Origin: Hydractinia symbiolongicarpus
Taxonomy: Eukaryota > Cnidaria > Hydrozoa > Anthoathecata > Hydractiniidae
Assembly: GCF_029227915.1 (NCBI RefSeq)
Contig: NC_079881.1
Span: 6,820,001-6,884,000 of the forward strand
Reading direction: 5' to 3'
Length of the DNA: 64,000 bases
How positions within the stretch are numbered: the first letter of the stretch is position 1; the number at the start of each line of letters is the position of its first letter. The position numbers and the translations under genes are program-made. The notes below the pieces were generated by a model, which searched no databases, was not told where the DNA came from, and saw only the letters and a program-made list of their open reading frames with translations. Shown piece after piece: positions 1 to 9,745 of the stretch.

Positions 1-26
1 GAATCATGCCACTAGACCAACAGGCC
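1..26 (-). tRNA. tRNA-Pro, 5' part only (cut by window edge)
   Basis: Acceptor 5' strand and D arm of a P-site gene match the canonical copy. The anticodon and 3' half lie outside the window. Confidence 0.85.
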
Positions 27-289
27 ATAGGAATCGTCTAAATTATTTAGGGAACAATTGTGCAAGGTCTTACGTGAAATATCCATCACATAGAACACAA
101 AAAATGCGGTTTTTTTTCAAAACATTCATAATATGAATGTTGGATATTATTTCTTGAATTGTCAAGACAACCATACAATCCAAGCCACGAAAAAGCTCAA
201 CCAAAATATTCTTCAGCAATTGTCAGTTGATTGGTTATTACCCTTTACAGTAGAATATAGCCTTATGCACAAATTTGCGATAAGCAATT

Positions 290-361
290 GGGCCTGTGCG
301 GGAGTTTAACCTGCGACATCTCGTACCTGAAGCGAGAATCATACTAATAGGCCAACAGGCC
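290..361 (-). pseudogene. tRNA-Pro-derived D site, anticodon CAG
   Basis: CAG class of the D sites (general description at 969-1040). Anticodon loop TTCAGGT. T-loop form a. C31.A39 mismatch in the anticodon stem. Confidence 0.85.
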
Positions 362-631
362 AGGATATCATTGAAACCTCCGATTGTGTAATTATGTGCA
401 GAGAAGATTACTGAAATTTTGTAGGAAAGAGGTTACAAATAGCTTCCTCGTGGGCAATGCATACAGTCAAATTGGAGTGTAATGTTGATTTGTAAAAATG
501 TAAAGTAACATTTTTGAAACGAATCCATAAAGCAACTCTGTCAAGAATTCATTTCGAGAATCGTCATTCCAGAGATAGTAAATGCTTCACCGAATCTTAT
601 GACACTTACCAATTATGTGTGATTTTTAGTT
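362..631. other. Spacer V (D to P), representative copy
   Basis: About 270 bases lie between a D site and the next P site. No gene is seen. Going left to right it starts AGGATATCATTG, then carries a GTTACAAATAG block, an inverted repeat with A5/T5 ends (494-515) and the block before the P gene ending in TTAGTTG. Two length forms recur, differing by a 13-base indel between AGAAT direct repeats (544-548 and 557-561 here). A third form with AACTCATTCAGGAATTC precedes most class B genes. Confidence 0.8.
494..515. terminator. A5/T5 hairpin, possible Pol III terminator, representative copy
   Basis: Arms AAAAATGT and ACATTTTT are perfect reverse complements around six bases (AAAGTA). On the minus strand this is the first T5 run below the P gene at 632-703, about 130 bases past its 3' end. 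The element recurs before nearly every P site. In many copies the left arm is AAAATTGT, giving one mismatch and a T4 run instead of T5. The terminator role is inferred from the T-run only. Confidence 0.5.
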
Positions 632-703
632 GGGCCTGTCCGGGAGTTGAACCCGGGACCTCTCGCACCCTAAGCGAGAATCATACCACTAGACCAACAG
701 GCC
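632..703 (-). tRNA. tRNA-Pro(AGG), canonical copy
   Basis: This is the reference copy. It is predicted to carry proline and read CCU (CCC, CCA after A34-to-inosine editing). The acceptor stem GGCCTGT/ACAGGCC is fully paired and the discriminator is C73. The D arm keeps A14, G15, G18, G19 and A21. The anticodon stem CTCGC/GCGAG is perfect and the loop is TTAGGGT. The T stem CCGGG/CCCGG is perfect and the loop is TTCAACT. A box TGGTCTAGTGG and B box GGTTCAACTCC fit the Pol III consensus. There is no intron and no encoded CCA. The upstream flank has a TATA-like box at 715-728. The downstream flank lacks an adjacent T-run. Confidence 0.95.
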
Positions 704-714
704 ATACGAATCAT

Positions 715-728
715 CTAAAATATTTAGG
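715..728 (-). promoter_or_regulatory. TATA-like upstream box of a P gene, representative
   Basis: The minus strand reads CCTAAATATTTTAG at about -25 to -12 from tRNA base 1. AT-rich boxes near -30 are known to help TFIIIB placement in several eukaryotes. It is conserved before class A and C copies. Class B copies carry CATTTATG-type changes on the plus strand here. Confidence 0.4.
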
Positions 729-801
729 GAACAACTTGTTTAAAGTCTTACGTGAAATATCAATCACACAGAACACAAAAAATGTTGTTTTTTCTTCAAA
801 A

Positions 802-818
802 CATTCATAACATGAATG
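802..818. repeat. Palindrome CATTCAT/ATGAATG, representative
   Basis: Perfect 7-bp arms flank a 3-base centre (AAC here; AAT in other units). It sits next to a poly-T tract in nearly every unit. Its role is unknown. Confidence 0.7.
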
Positions 819-968
819 TTGGATATTATTTCTTGAATTATCAAGTCAACCATACAATCCAAGCCACGAAAAAGCTCAACCAAAATATTTTTTAGCAATT
901 GTCAGTTGATTGGTTATTACCCTTTACAATAGAATATAGTCTAATGCACAAATTTGCGATAATCAATT

Positions 969-1040
969 GGGCCTGTGCGGGAGTTTAACCTGCGACATCT
1001 CGCACCAGAAGCGAGAATCATACTAATAGACCAACAGGCC
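969..1040 (-). pseudogene. tRNA-Pro-derived D site, anticodon CTG (reference copy)
   Basis: This is the reference for the D sites. It is 72 bases long and aligns without gaps to tRNA-Pro. The acceptor stem (GGCCTGT/ACAGGCC), C73 and the anticodon stem (CTCGC/GCGAG) are kept. Changes are G15 to T, G18 to A, C56 to A and an A51.C63 T-stem mismatch (GCAGG/CCCGC), so the D-loop/T-loop contact and both Pol III boxes are damaged. The anticodon loop is TTCTGGT, i.e. CTG (would read the Gln codon CAG). T-loop forms used in later entries: a = C56A only; b = T55A and C56A; c = T54C and C56A; d = T54A and C56A; e = C56A and A58C. It is probably a pseudogene; a non-tRNA role is possible. Confidence 0.85.
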
Positions 1041-1309
1041 AGGATATCATTGAAACCTCCGATTGTGTAATTATGTGCAGAGAAGATTACTGAAAATTTG
1101 TAGGAAAGAGGTTACAAATTGCTTCCTGGTGGGAAATGCATATAGAAAAATCGCAGTGTAAAGTTGATTTGTAAAATTGTAAAGTAACATTTTTGAAACG
1201 AATCCATAAAACAACTCATTCAGGAATTCATTTCCAGAATCGTCATTACAGAGATAGTAAATGATTCACCGAAGCTTATGCCACTTACCAATATGTGTGA
1301 TTTGTAGTT

Positions 1310-1381
1310 GGGCCTGTCCGGGAGTTGAACCCGGGACCTCTATCACCCTAAGAGAGAATCAGGCCACTAGACCAACAGGCC
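1310..1381 (-). tRNA. tRNA-Pro(AGG), class B (reference copy)
   Basis: Acceptor and T arms and both boxes are largely intact. G30 to T is compensated by C40 to A. G41 to T leaves one C29.U41 mismatch, and A21 is C. The upstream AT box is altered (CATTTATG on the plus strand). It may be weakly functional. Confidence 0.65.
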
Positions 1382-1645
1382 ATAGGAATCGTCTAAAACA
1401 TTTATGCAACAGCTTGTACATGGTCTTACGTGAAATATCCATCACACAGAACTCAAAAAATGTTGTTTTTTCTTAAAAACATTTATAACATGAATGTTGG
1501 ATATTATTTCTTGAATTGTCAAGTCAACCATACAATCCAAGCCACGAAAAAGTTCAACCAAAATATTTTTAGCAATTGTCAGTTGATTGGTTATTACCCT
1601 TTACAGTAGAATAAAGTCTTATGCACAAATTTGCGATAAGCAATT

Positions 1646-1717
1646 GGGAATGCGCGGGAGTTTATCCTGCGACATCTCGCACAAGAAGCGAAAATCATAC
1701 TAATAGACCAACAGACC
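1646..1717 (-). pseudogene. tRNA-Pro-derived D site, anticodon CTT
   Basis: Loop TTCTTGT gives anticodon CTT (Lys codon AAG). T-loop form d. The acceptor is broken on its 3' side (plus strand GGGAATGC) and altered on the 5' side. Confidence 0.85.
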
Positions 1718-1974
1718 AGGATATCATTGAAACCTCCGATTGTGTCATTATGTGCAGAGATGATTACTGAATATTTGTAAGAATTAGGTTACAAATAGCT
1801 TCCTCGTGGGCAATGCATACAGACAAATCGGAGTGTAAAGTTGATTTTTAAAATTGTAAAGTAACATTTTTCAAACAAATCCATAAAACAACTCTGTCAA
1901 GAATCATCATTCCAGAGATAGTAAATGCTTCACCGAAGCTTATGACACTTACCAATTATGTGTGATTGTTAGTT

Positions 1975-2046
1975 GGGCCTGTCCGGGAGTTGAATCCGGG
2001 ACCTCTCGCACCCTAAGCGAGAATCATGCCACTAGACCAACAGGCC
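1975..2046 (-). tRNA. tRNA-Pro(AGG), class A, one T-stem change
   Basis: Canonical except G53 to A, which breaks the 53-61 pair beside the B box. Confidence 0.75.
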
Positions 2047-2309
2047 ATAGAAATCGTCTAAAATATTTAGGGAACAATTGTGCAAGGTCTTACGTGAAAT
2101 ATCCATCACATAGAACACAAAAAATGCTGTTTTTTTTTCAAAACATTCATAATATGAATGTTGGATATTATTTCTTGAATTGTCAAGTCAACCATACAAT
2201 CCAAGCCACGAAAAAGTTCAACCAAAATATTTTTAGCAATTGTCAGTTGATTGGTTATTACCCTTTACAGTAGAATAAAGTCTTATGCACAAATTTGCGA
2301 TAAGCAATT

Positions 2310-2381
2310 GGGCCTGTGCGGGAGTTTAACCTGCGACATCTCGCACCTGAAGCGAGAATCATACTATTAGGCCAACAGGCC
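2310..2381 (-). pseudogene. tRNA-Pro-derived D site, anticodon CAG
   Basis: T-loop form a. Acceptor and anticodon stems are intact. Confidence 0.85.
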
Positions 2382-2638
2382 AGGATATCATTGCAACCTC
2401 CGATTGTGTAATTATGTGCAGAGAAGATTACTGAAAATTTGTAGGAAAGAGGTTACAAATAGCTTCCTCGTGGGCAATGCATATAGACAAATCGGAGTGT
2501 AAAGTTGATTTGTAAAATTGTAAAGTAACATTTTTCAAATAAATCCATAAAACAACTCTGTCAAGAATCATCATTCCAGAGATAGTAAATGCTTCACCGA
2601 AGCTTATGACACTTACCAATTATGTGTGATTGTTAGTT

Positions 2639-2710
2639 GGGCCTGTCCGGGAGTTGAACCCTGGACCTCTCGCACCCTAAGCGAGAATCATGCCACTAGA
2701 CCAACAGGCC
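2639..2710 (-). tRNA. tRNA-Pro(AGG), class A, one T-stem change
   Basis: Canonical except C50 to A (50.64 mismatch). Confidence 0.75.
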
Positions 2711-2974
2711 ATAGGAATCGTCTAAATTATTTAGGGAACAATTGTGCAAGGTCTTACGTGAAATATCCATCACATAGAACACAAAAAATGCTGTTTTTTT
2801 TTCAAAACATTCATAATATGAATGTTGGATATTATTTCTTGAATTGTCAAGACAACCATACAATCCAAGCCACGAAAAAGCTCAACCAAAATATTCTTCA
2901 GCAATTGTCAGTTGATTGGTTATTACCCTTTACAGTAGAATATAGCCTTATGCACAAATTTGCGATAAGCAATT

Positions 2975-3046
2975 GGGCCTGTGCGGGAGTTTAACCTGCG
3001 ACATCTCGCACCTGAAGCGAGAATCATACTAATAGGTCAACAGGCC
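2975..3046 (-). pseudogene. tRNA-Pro-derived D site, anticodon CAG
   Basis: T-loop form a. Confidence 0.85.
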
Positions 3047-3316
3047 AGGATATCATTTAAACCTCCGATTGTGTAATTATGTGCAGAGAAGATTACTGAA
3101 AATTTGTAGGAAAGAGGTTACAAATAGGTTCCTCGTGGGCAATGCATACAGACAAATCGGAGTGTAATGTTGATTTGTAAAAATGTAAAGTAACATTTTT
3201 GAAACGAATCCATAAAGCAACTCTGTCAAGAATTCATTTCGAGAATCGTCATTCCAGAGATAGTAAATGCTTCACCGAATCTTATGACACTTAACAATTA
3301 TGTGTGATTTTTAGTT

Positions 3317-3388
3317 GGGCCTGTCCGGGAGTTGAACCCGGGACCTCTCGCACCCTAAGCGAGAATCATACCACTAGACCAACAGGCC
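3317..3388 (-). tRNA. tRNA-Pro(AGG), canonical
   Basis: Identical to 632-703. Confidence 0.95.
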
Positions 3389-3653
3389 ATACGAATCATC
3401 TAAAATATTTAGGGAACAACTTGTTTAAAGTCTTACGTGAAATATCAATCACACAGAACACAAAAAATGTTGTTTTTTCTTCAAAACATTCATAACATGA
3501 TTGTTGGATATTATTTCTTGAATTGTCAAGTCAACCATACAATCCAAGCCACGAAAAAGCTCAACCAAAATATTTTTTAGCAATTGTCAGTTGATTGGTT
3601 ATTACCCTTTACAATAGAATATAGTCTAATGCACAAATTTGCGATAATCAATT

Positions 3654-3725
3654 GGGCCTGTGCGGGAGTTTAACCTGCGACATCTCGCACCAGAAGCGAG
3701 AATCATACTAATAGACCAACAGGCA
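3654..3725 (-). pseudogene. tRNA-Pro-derived D site, anticodon CTG
   Basis: T-loop form a. G1 to T breaks the first acceptor pair. Confidence 0.85.
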
Positions 3726-3995
3726 AGGATATCATTGAAACCTCCGATTGTGTCATTATATGGAGAGAAGATTACTGAATATTTGTAGGAAAGAGGTTAC
3801 AAATAGCTTCCTCGTGGGCAATTCTCACAGACAAATCAGAGTGTAATGTTGATTTGTAAAAATGTAAAGTAACATTTTTGAAACGAATCCATAAAGCAAC
3901 TCTGTCAAGAATTCATTTCGAGAATCGTCATTCCAGAGATAGTAAATGCTTCACCGAATCTTATGACACTTACCAATTATGTGTGATATTTAGTT

Positions 3996-4067
3996 GGGCC
4001 TGTCCGGGAGTTGAGCCCAGGACCTCTGGCACCCTAATCGACAATCATGTCACTATACCAACAGGCC
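3996..4067 (-). pseudogene. tRNA-Pro-like, class C, anticodon AGG
   Basis: The anticodon stem GTCGA/GCCAG has three mismatches (27.43, 29.41, 31.39). The A box is TGGTATAGTGA. C50 to T and T54 to C. The acceptor stem is intact, unlike most class C copies, so this looks like a class A/C mosaic. Confidence 0.75.
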
Positions 4068-4332
4068 ATAGGAATCGTCTAAAATATTTAGGGAACAACT
4101 TGTTCAAAGTCTTACGTGAAATATCCATCACACAAAACACAAAAAATGTTGCTTTTTCTTCAAAACATTCATAACATGAGTGTTGGATATTATTTCTTGA
4201 ATTGACAAGACAACCATACAATCCAAGGCACGAAAAAGCTCAACCAAAATATTTTTCAGCAATTGTCAGTTGATTGGTTATTACCCTTTACAGTAGGACA
4301 TAGTCTTATGTACAAATTTGCGATAAGCAATT

Positions 4333-4407
4333 GGGCCTGTGCGGGAGTTTTACCTGCGACATCTCGCACCAGAAGCGAGAAGAATCATATTAATAGACCA
4401 ACAGGCC
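4333..4407 (-). pseudogene. tRNA-Pro-derived D site, anticodon CTG, 3-base insertion
   Basis: 75 bases: an AGA triplet is duplicated at the 5' side of the anticodon stem. T-loop form b. Confidence 0.85.
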
Positions 4408-4676
4408 AGGATATCATTGAAACCTCCGATTGTGTAATTATGTGCAGAGAAGATTACTGAAAATTTGTAGGAAAGAGGTTACAAATAGCTTCCTGGTGGG
4501 AAATGCATATAGACAAATCGCAGTGTAAAGTTGATTTGTAAAATTGTAAAGTAACATTTTTGAAACGAATCCATAAAACAACTCATTCAGGAATTCATTT
4601 CCAGAATCGTCATTACAGAGATAGTAAATGATTCACCGAAGCTTATGCCACTTACCAATATGTGTGATTTGTAGTT

Positions 4677-4748
4677 GGGCCTGTCCGGGAGTTGAACCCG
4701 GGACCTCTATCACCCTAAGAGAGAATCAGGCCACTAGACCAACAGGCC
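4677..4748 (-). tRNA. tRNA-Pro(AGG), class B
   Basis: Same tRNA sequence as 1310-1381. Confidence 0.65.
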
Positions 4749-5013
4749 ATAGGAATCGTCTAAAACATTTATGCAACAGCTTGTACATGGTCTTACGTGA
4801 AATATCCATCACACAGAACTCAAAAAATGTTGTTTTTTCTTAAAAACATTTATAACATGAATGTTGGATATTATTTCTTGAATTGTCAAGTCAACCATAC
4901 AATCCAAGCCACGAAAAAGCTCAACCAAAATATTTTTTAGCAATTGTCAGTTGATTGGTTATTACCCTTTACAGTAGAATAAAGTCTTATGCACAAATTT
5001 GCGATAAGCAATT

Positions 5014-5085
5014 GGGCCTGCGCGGGAGTTTATCCTGCGACATCTCGCACAAGAAGCGAAAATCATACTAATAGACCAACAGGCC
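5014..5085 (-). pseudogene. tRNA-Pro-derived D site, anticodon CTT
   Basis: T-loop form d. The acceptor has a wobble at its inner end (plus strand GGGCCTGC). Confidence 0.85.
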
Positions 5086-5342
5086 AGGATATCATTGAAA
5101 CCTCCGATTGTGTCATTATGTGCAGAGATGATTACTGAATATTTGTAAGAATTAGGTTACAAATAGCTTCCTCGTGGGCAATGCATACAGACAAATCGGA
5201 GTGTAAAGTTGATTTTTAAAATTGTAAAGTAACATTTTTCAAACAAATCCATAAAACAACTCTGTCAAGAATCATCATTCCAGAGATAGTAAATGCTTCA
5301 CCGAAGCTTATGACACTTACCAATTATGTGTGATTGTTAGTT

Positions 5343-5414
5343 GGGCCTGTCCGGGAGTTGAACCCGGGACCTCTCACACCCTAAGCGAGAATCATGCCAC
5401 TAGACCAACAGGCC
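5343..5414 (-). tRNA. tRNA-Pro(AGG), class A, G30-U40 wobble
   Basis: Canonical except C40 to T, which still pairs by wobble. Confidence 0.88.
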
Positions 5415-5678
5415 ATAGAAATCGTCTAAAATATTTAGGGAACAATTGTGCAAGGTCTTACGTGAAATATCCATCACATAGAACACAAAAAATGCTGTTT
5501 TTTTTTCAAAACATTCATAATATGAATGTTGGATATTATTTCTTGAATTGTCAAGACAACCATACAATCCAAGCCACGAAAAAGCTCAACCAAAATATTT
5601 TTCAGCAATTGTCAGTTGATTGGTTATTACCCTTTACAGTAGAATATAGCCTTATGCACAAATTTGCGATAAGCAATT

Positions 5679-5750
5679 GGGCCTGTGCGGGAGTTTAACC
5701 TGCGACATCTCGCACCTGAAGCGAGAATCATACTATTAGGCCAACAGGCC
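5679..5750 (-). pseudogene. tRNA-Pro-derived D site, anticodon CAG
   Basis: T-loop form a. Confidence 0.85.
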
Positions 5751-6007
5751 AGGATATCATTGCAACCTCCGATTGTGTAATTATGTGCAGAGAAGATTAC
5801 TGAAAATTTGTAGGAAAGAGGTTACAAATAGCTTCCTTGTGGGCAATGCATATAGACAAATCGGAGTGTAAAGTTGATTTGTAAAATTGTAAAGTAACAT
5901 TTTTCAAACAAATCCATAAAACAACTCTGTCAAGAATCATCATTCCAGAGATAGTAAATGCTTCACCGAAGCTTATGACACTTACCAATTATGTGTGATT
6001 GTTAGTT

Positions 6008-6079
6008 GGGCCTGTCCGGGAGTTGAACCCGGGACCTCTCGCACCCTAAGCGAGAATCATGCCACTAGACCAACAGGCC
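6008..6079 (-). tRNA. tRNA-Pro(AGG), canonical (C20)
   Basis: Matches the reference copy apart from C at variable base 20. Confidence 0.95.
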
Positions 6080-6340
6080 ATAGGAATCGTCTAAAATATT
6101 TAGGGAAAATTGTGCAAGGTCTTACGTGAAATATCCATCACCTAGAACACAAAAAATTCTGTTTATTTCAAAACATTCATAATATGAATGTTGGATATTA
6201 TTTCTTGAATTGTCAAGACAACCATACAATCCAAGGCACGAAAAAGCTCAACCAAAATATTTTTCAGCAATTGTCCGTTGATTGGTTATTACCCTTTACA
6301 GTAAAATATAGCCTTATGCACAAATTTGCGATAAGCAATT

Positions 6341-6412
6341 GGGCCTGTGCGAGAGTTTAGCCTGCGACATCTCGCACCAGAAGCGAGAATCATACTAATA
6401 GGCCAACAGGCC
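6341..6412 (-). pseudogene. tRNA-Pro-derived D site, anticodon CTG
   Basis: T-loop form c, plus a change in the 3' T-stem strand (plus strand GCGAGAG). Confidence 0.85.
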
Positions 6413-6669
6413 AGGATATCATTGAAACCTCCGATTGTGTCATTATATGGAGGGAGGATTACTGAATATTTGTAGGAAAGAGGTTACAAATAGCTTCCTC
6501 GTGGGCAATGCATACAGACAAATCGGAGTGTAAAGTTGATTTTTAAAATTGTAAAGTAACATTTTTCAAACAAATCCATAAAACAACTCTGTCAAGAATC
6601 ATCATTCCAGAGATAGTAAATGCTTCACCGAAGCTTATGACACTTACCAATTATGTGTGATTGTTAGTT

Positions 6670-6741
6670 GGGCCTGTCCGGGAGTTGAACCCGGGACCTC
6701 TCGCACCCTAAGCGAGAATCATGCCACTAGACCAACAGGCC
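6670..6741 (-). tRNA. tRNA-Pro(AGG), canonical (C20)
   Basis: No change in stems, boxes or anticodon. Confidence 0.95.
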
Positions 6742-7005
6742 ATAGAAATCGTCTAAAATATTTAGGGAACAATTGTGCAAGGTCTTACGTGAAATATCCA
6801 TCACATAGAACACAAAAAATGCTGTTTTTTTTTCAAAACATTCATAATATGAATGTTGGATATTATTTCTTGAATTGTCAAGACAACCATACAATCCAAG
6901 CCACGAAAAAGCTCAACCAAAATATTTTTCAGCAATTGTCAGTTGATTGGTTATTACCCTTTACAGTAGAATATAGCCTTATGCACAAATTTGCGATAAG
7001 CAATT

Positions 7006-7077
7006 GGGCCTGTGCGGGAGTTTAACCTGCGACATCTCGCACCTGAAGCGAGAATCATACTATTAGGCCAACAGGCC
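7006..7077 (-). pseudogene. tRNA-Pro-derived D site, anticodon CAG
   Basis: T-loop form a. Duplicate of 5679-5750. Confidence 0.85.
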
Positions 7078-7334
7078 AGGATATCATTGCAACCTCCGAT
7101 TGTGTAATTATGTGCAGAGAAGATTACTGAAAATTTGTAGGAAAGAGGTTACAAATAGCTTCCTTGTGGGCAATGCATATAGACAAATCGGAGTGTAAAG
7201 TTGATTTGTAAAATTGTAAAGTAACATTTTTCAAACAAATCCATAAAACAACTCTGTCAAGAATCATCATTCCAGAGATAGTAAATGCTTCACCGAAGCT
7301 TATGACACTTACCAATTATGTGTGATTGTTAGTT

Positions 7335-7406
7335 GGGCCTGTCCGGGAGTTGAACCCGGGACCTCTCGCACCCTAAGCGAGAATCATGCCACTAGACCAA
7401 CAGGCC
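7335..7406 (-). tRNA. tRNA-Pro(AGG), canonical (C20)
   Basis: Duplicate of 6008-6079. Confidence 0.95.
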
Positions 7407-7667
7407 ATAGGAATCGTCTAAAATATTTAGGGAAAATTGTGCAAGGTCTTACGTGAAATATCCATCACCTAGAACACAAAAAATTCTGTTTATTTCAAAA
7501 CATTCATAATATGAATGTTGGATATTATTTCTTGAATTGTCAAGACAACCATACAATCCAAGGCACGAAAAAGCTCAACCAAAATATTTTTCAGCAATTG
7601 TCCGTTGATTGGTTATTACCCTTTACAGTAAAATATAGCCTTATGCACAAATTTGCGATAAGCAATT

Positions 7668-7739
7668 GGGCCTGTGCGAGAGTTTAGCCTGCGACATCTC
7701 GCACCAGAAGCGAGAATCATACTAATAGGCCAACAGGCC
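7668..7739 (-). pseudogene. tRNA-Pro-derived D site, anticodon CTG
   Basis: T-loop form c. Duplicate of 6341-6412. Confidence 0.85.
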
Positions 7740-7996
7740 AGGATATCATTGAAACCTCCGATTGTGTCATTATATGGAGGGAGGATTACTGAATATTTGT
7801 AGGAAAGAGGTTACAAATAGCTTCCTCGTGGGCAATGCATACAGACAAATCGGAGTGTAATGTTGATTTGTAAAAATGTAAAGTAACATTTTTCAAACAA
7901 ATCCATAAAACAACTCTGTCAAGAATCATCATTCCAGAGATAGTAAATGCTTCACCGAAGCTTATGACACTTACCAATTATGTGTGATTGTTAGTT

Positions 7997-8068
7997 GGGC
8001 CTGTCCGGGAGTTGAAGCCGGGACCTCTCGCACCCTAAGCGAGAATCATGCCACTAGACCAACAGGCC
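7997..8068 (-). tRNA. tRNA-Pro(AGG), class A, one T-stem change
   Basis: Canonical except G53 to C (53.61 mismatch, within the B box). Confidence 0.72.
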
Positions 8069-8329
8069 ATAGGAATCGTCTAAAATATTTAGGGAAAATT
8101 GTGCAAGGTCTTACGTGAAATATCCATCACCTAGAACACAAAAAATTCTGTTTTTTTCAAAACATTCATAATATGAATGTTGGATATTATTTCTTGAATT
8201 GTCAAGACAACCATACAATCCAAGGCACGAAAAAGCTCAACCAAAATATTTTTCAGCAATTGTCCGTTGATTGGTTATTACCCTTCACAGTAAAATATAG
8301 CCTTATGCACAAATTTGCAATAAGCAATT

Positions 8330-8401
8330 GGGCCTGTGCGGGAGTTTAGCCTGCAACATCTCGCACCAGAAGCGAGAATCGTACTAATAGGCCAACAGGC
8401 C
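8330..8401 (-). pseudogene. tRNA-Pro-derived D site, anticodon CTG
   Basis: T-loop form c. An extra change lies next to the T stem (plus strand CTGCAAC). Confidence 0.85.
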
Positions 8402-8671
8402 AGGATACCATTGAAACCTCCGATTGTGTCATTATATGGAGGGACGATTACTGAATATTTGTAGGAAAGAGGTTACAAATAGCTTCCTCGTGGGCAATGC
8501 ATACAGACAAATCGGAGTGTAATGTTGATTTGTAAAAATGTAAAGTAACATTTTTGAAACGAATCCATAAAGCAACTCTGTCAAGAATTCATTTCGAGAA
8601 TCGTCATTCCAGAGATAGTAAATGCTTCACCGAATCTTATGACACTTACCAATTATGTGTGATTTTTAGTT

Positions 8672-8743
8672 GGGCCTGTCCGGGAGTTAAACCCGGGACC
8701 TCTCGCACCCTAAGCGAGAATCATACCACTAGACCAACAGGCC
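8672..8743 (-). tRNA. tRNA-Pro(AGG), class A, C56 lost
   Basis: Canonical except C56 to T, which removes the invariant B-box C and the G19-C56 contact. Activity is doubtful. Confidence 0.6.
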
Positions 8744-9008
8744 ATACGAATCATCTAAAATATTTAGGCAACAACTTGTTTAAAGTCTTACGTGAAATAT
8801 CCATCACACGGAACACAAAAAATGTTGTTTTTTCTTCAAAACATTCAAAACATGAATGTTGGATATTATTTCTTGAATTGTCAAGTCAACCATACAATCC
8901 AAGCCACGAAAAAGCTCAACCAAAATATTTTTTAGCAATTGTCAGTTGATTGGTTATTACCCTTTACAGTAGAATAAAGTCTTACGCACAAATTTGCGAT
9001 AAGCAATT

Positions 9009-9080
9009 GGGCCTGCGCGGGAGTTTATCCTGCGACATCTCGCACAAGAAGCGAGAATCATACTAATAGACCAACAGGCC
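9009..9080 (-). pseudogene. tRNA-Pro-derived D site, anticodon CTT
   Basis: T-loop form d. Confidence 0.85.
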
Positions 9081-9337
9081 AGGATATCATTGAAACCTCC
9101 GATTGTGTCATTATGTGCAGAGATGATTACTGAATATTTGTAAGAATTACGTTACAAATAGCTTCCTCGTGGGCAATGCATACAGACAAATCGGAGTTTA
9201 AAGTTGATTTTTAAAATTGTAAAGTAACATTTTTCAAACAAATCCATAAAACAACTCTGTCAAGAATCATCATTCCAGAGATAGTAAATGCTTCACCGAA
9301 GCTTATGACACTTACCAATTATGTGTGATTGTTAGTT

Positions 9338-9409
9338 GGGCCTGTCCGGGAGTTGAACCCGGGACCTCTCGCACCCTAAGCGAGAATCATGCCACTAGAC
9401 CAACAGGCC
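9338..9409 (-). tRNA. tRNA-Pro(AGG), canonical (C20)
   Basis: Stems, boxes and loops equal the reference. Confidence 0.95.
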
Positions 9410-9673
9410 ATAGGAATCGTCTAAAATATTTAGGGAACAATTGTGCAAGGTCTTACGTGAAATATCCATCACATAGAACACAAAAAATGCTGTTTTTTTT
9501 TCAAAACATTCATAATATGAATGTTGGATATTATTTCTTGAATTGTCAAGACAACCATACAATCCAAGCCACGAAAAAGCTCAACCAAAATATTTTTCAG
9601 CAATTGTCAGTTCATTGGTTATTACCCTTTACAGTAGAATATAGCCTTATGCACAAATTTGCGATAAGCAATT

Positions 9674-9745
9674 GGGCCTGTGCGGGAGTTTAACCTGCGA
9701 CATCTCGCACCTGAAGCTAGAATCATACTATTAGGCCAACAGGCC
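9674..9745 (-). pseudogene. tRNA-Pro-derived D site, anticodon CAG
   Basis: T-loop form a. One extra anticodon-stem change (plus strand AAGCTAG). Near-identical to 19715-19786 and 24406-24477. Confidence 0.85.

Larger units (their letters stand above)
704..968. other. Spacer U (P to D), representative copy
   Basis: About 265 bases lie upstream of a P gene and downstream of the next D site. No gene is seen. It holds a TATA-like box (715-728), an A6/T6 stretch of variable length, a 7-bp palindrome (802-818) and an A4-5 run before the D site that could stop Pol III on the minus strand. Confidence 0.8.
5165..6491. repeat. 1,327-bp duplication, copy 1 (approximate ends)
   Basis: Two dimers are repeated at +1,327: the sites at 5343, 5679, 6008 and 6341 recur at 6670, 7006, 7335 and 7668. 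Confidence 0.75.
6492..7818. repeat. 1,327-bp duplication, copy 2 (approximate ends)
   Basis: Second copy of the block at 5165-6491. Confidence 0.75.

Noticed and set aside
494-515. Rho-independent bacterial terminator
   Set aside because: The hairpin is all AT-rich with no GC stem, and the genes are eukaryotic Pol III type.
514-810. Recurrent plus-strand ORFs of 63-131 codons (98-codon example here)
   Set aside because: They translate spacer plus the antisense of the tRNA, recur only because the DNA repeats, often need non-ATG starts, and their frame changes with poly-T length. No protein family is recognisable.
2428-2619. Recurrent minus-strand 63-codon ORF in the V spacer
   Set aside because: It lies wholly in spacer V, recurs only with the spacer, and is disrupted by the 13-base indel form. 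No domain or codon signal supports a gene.
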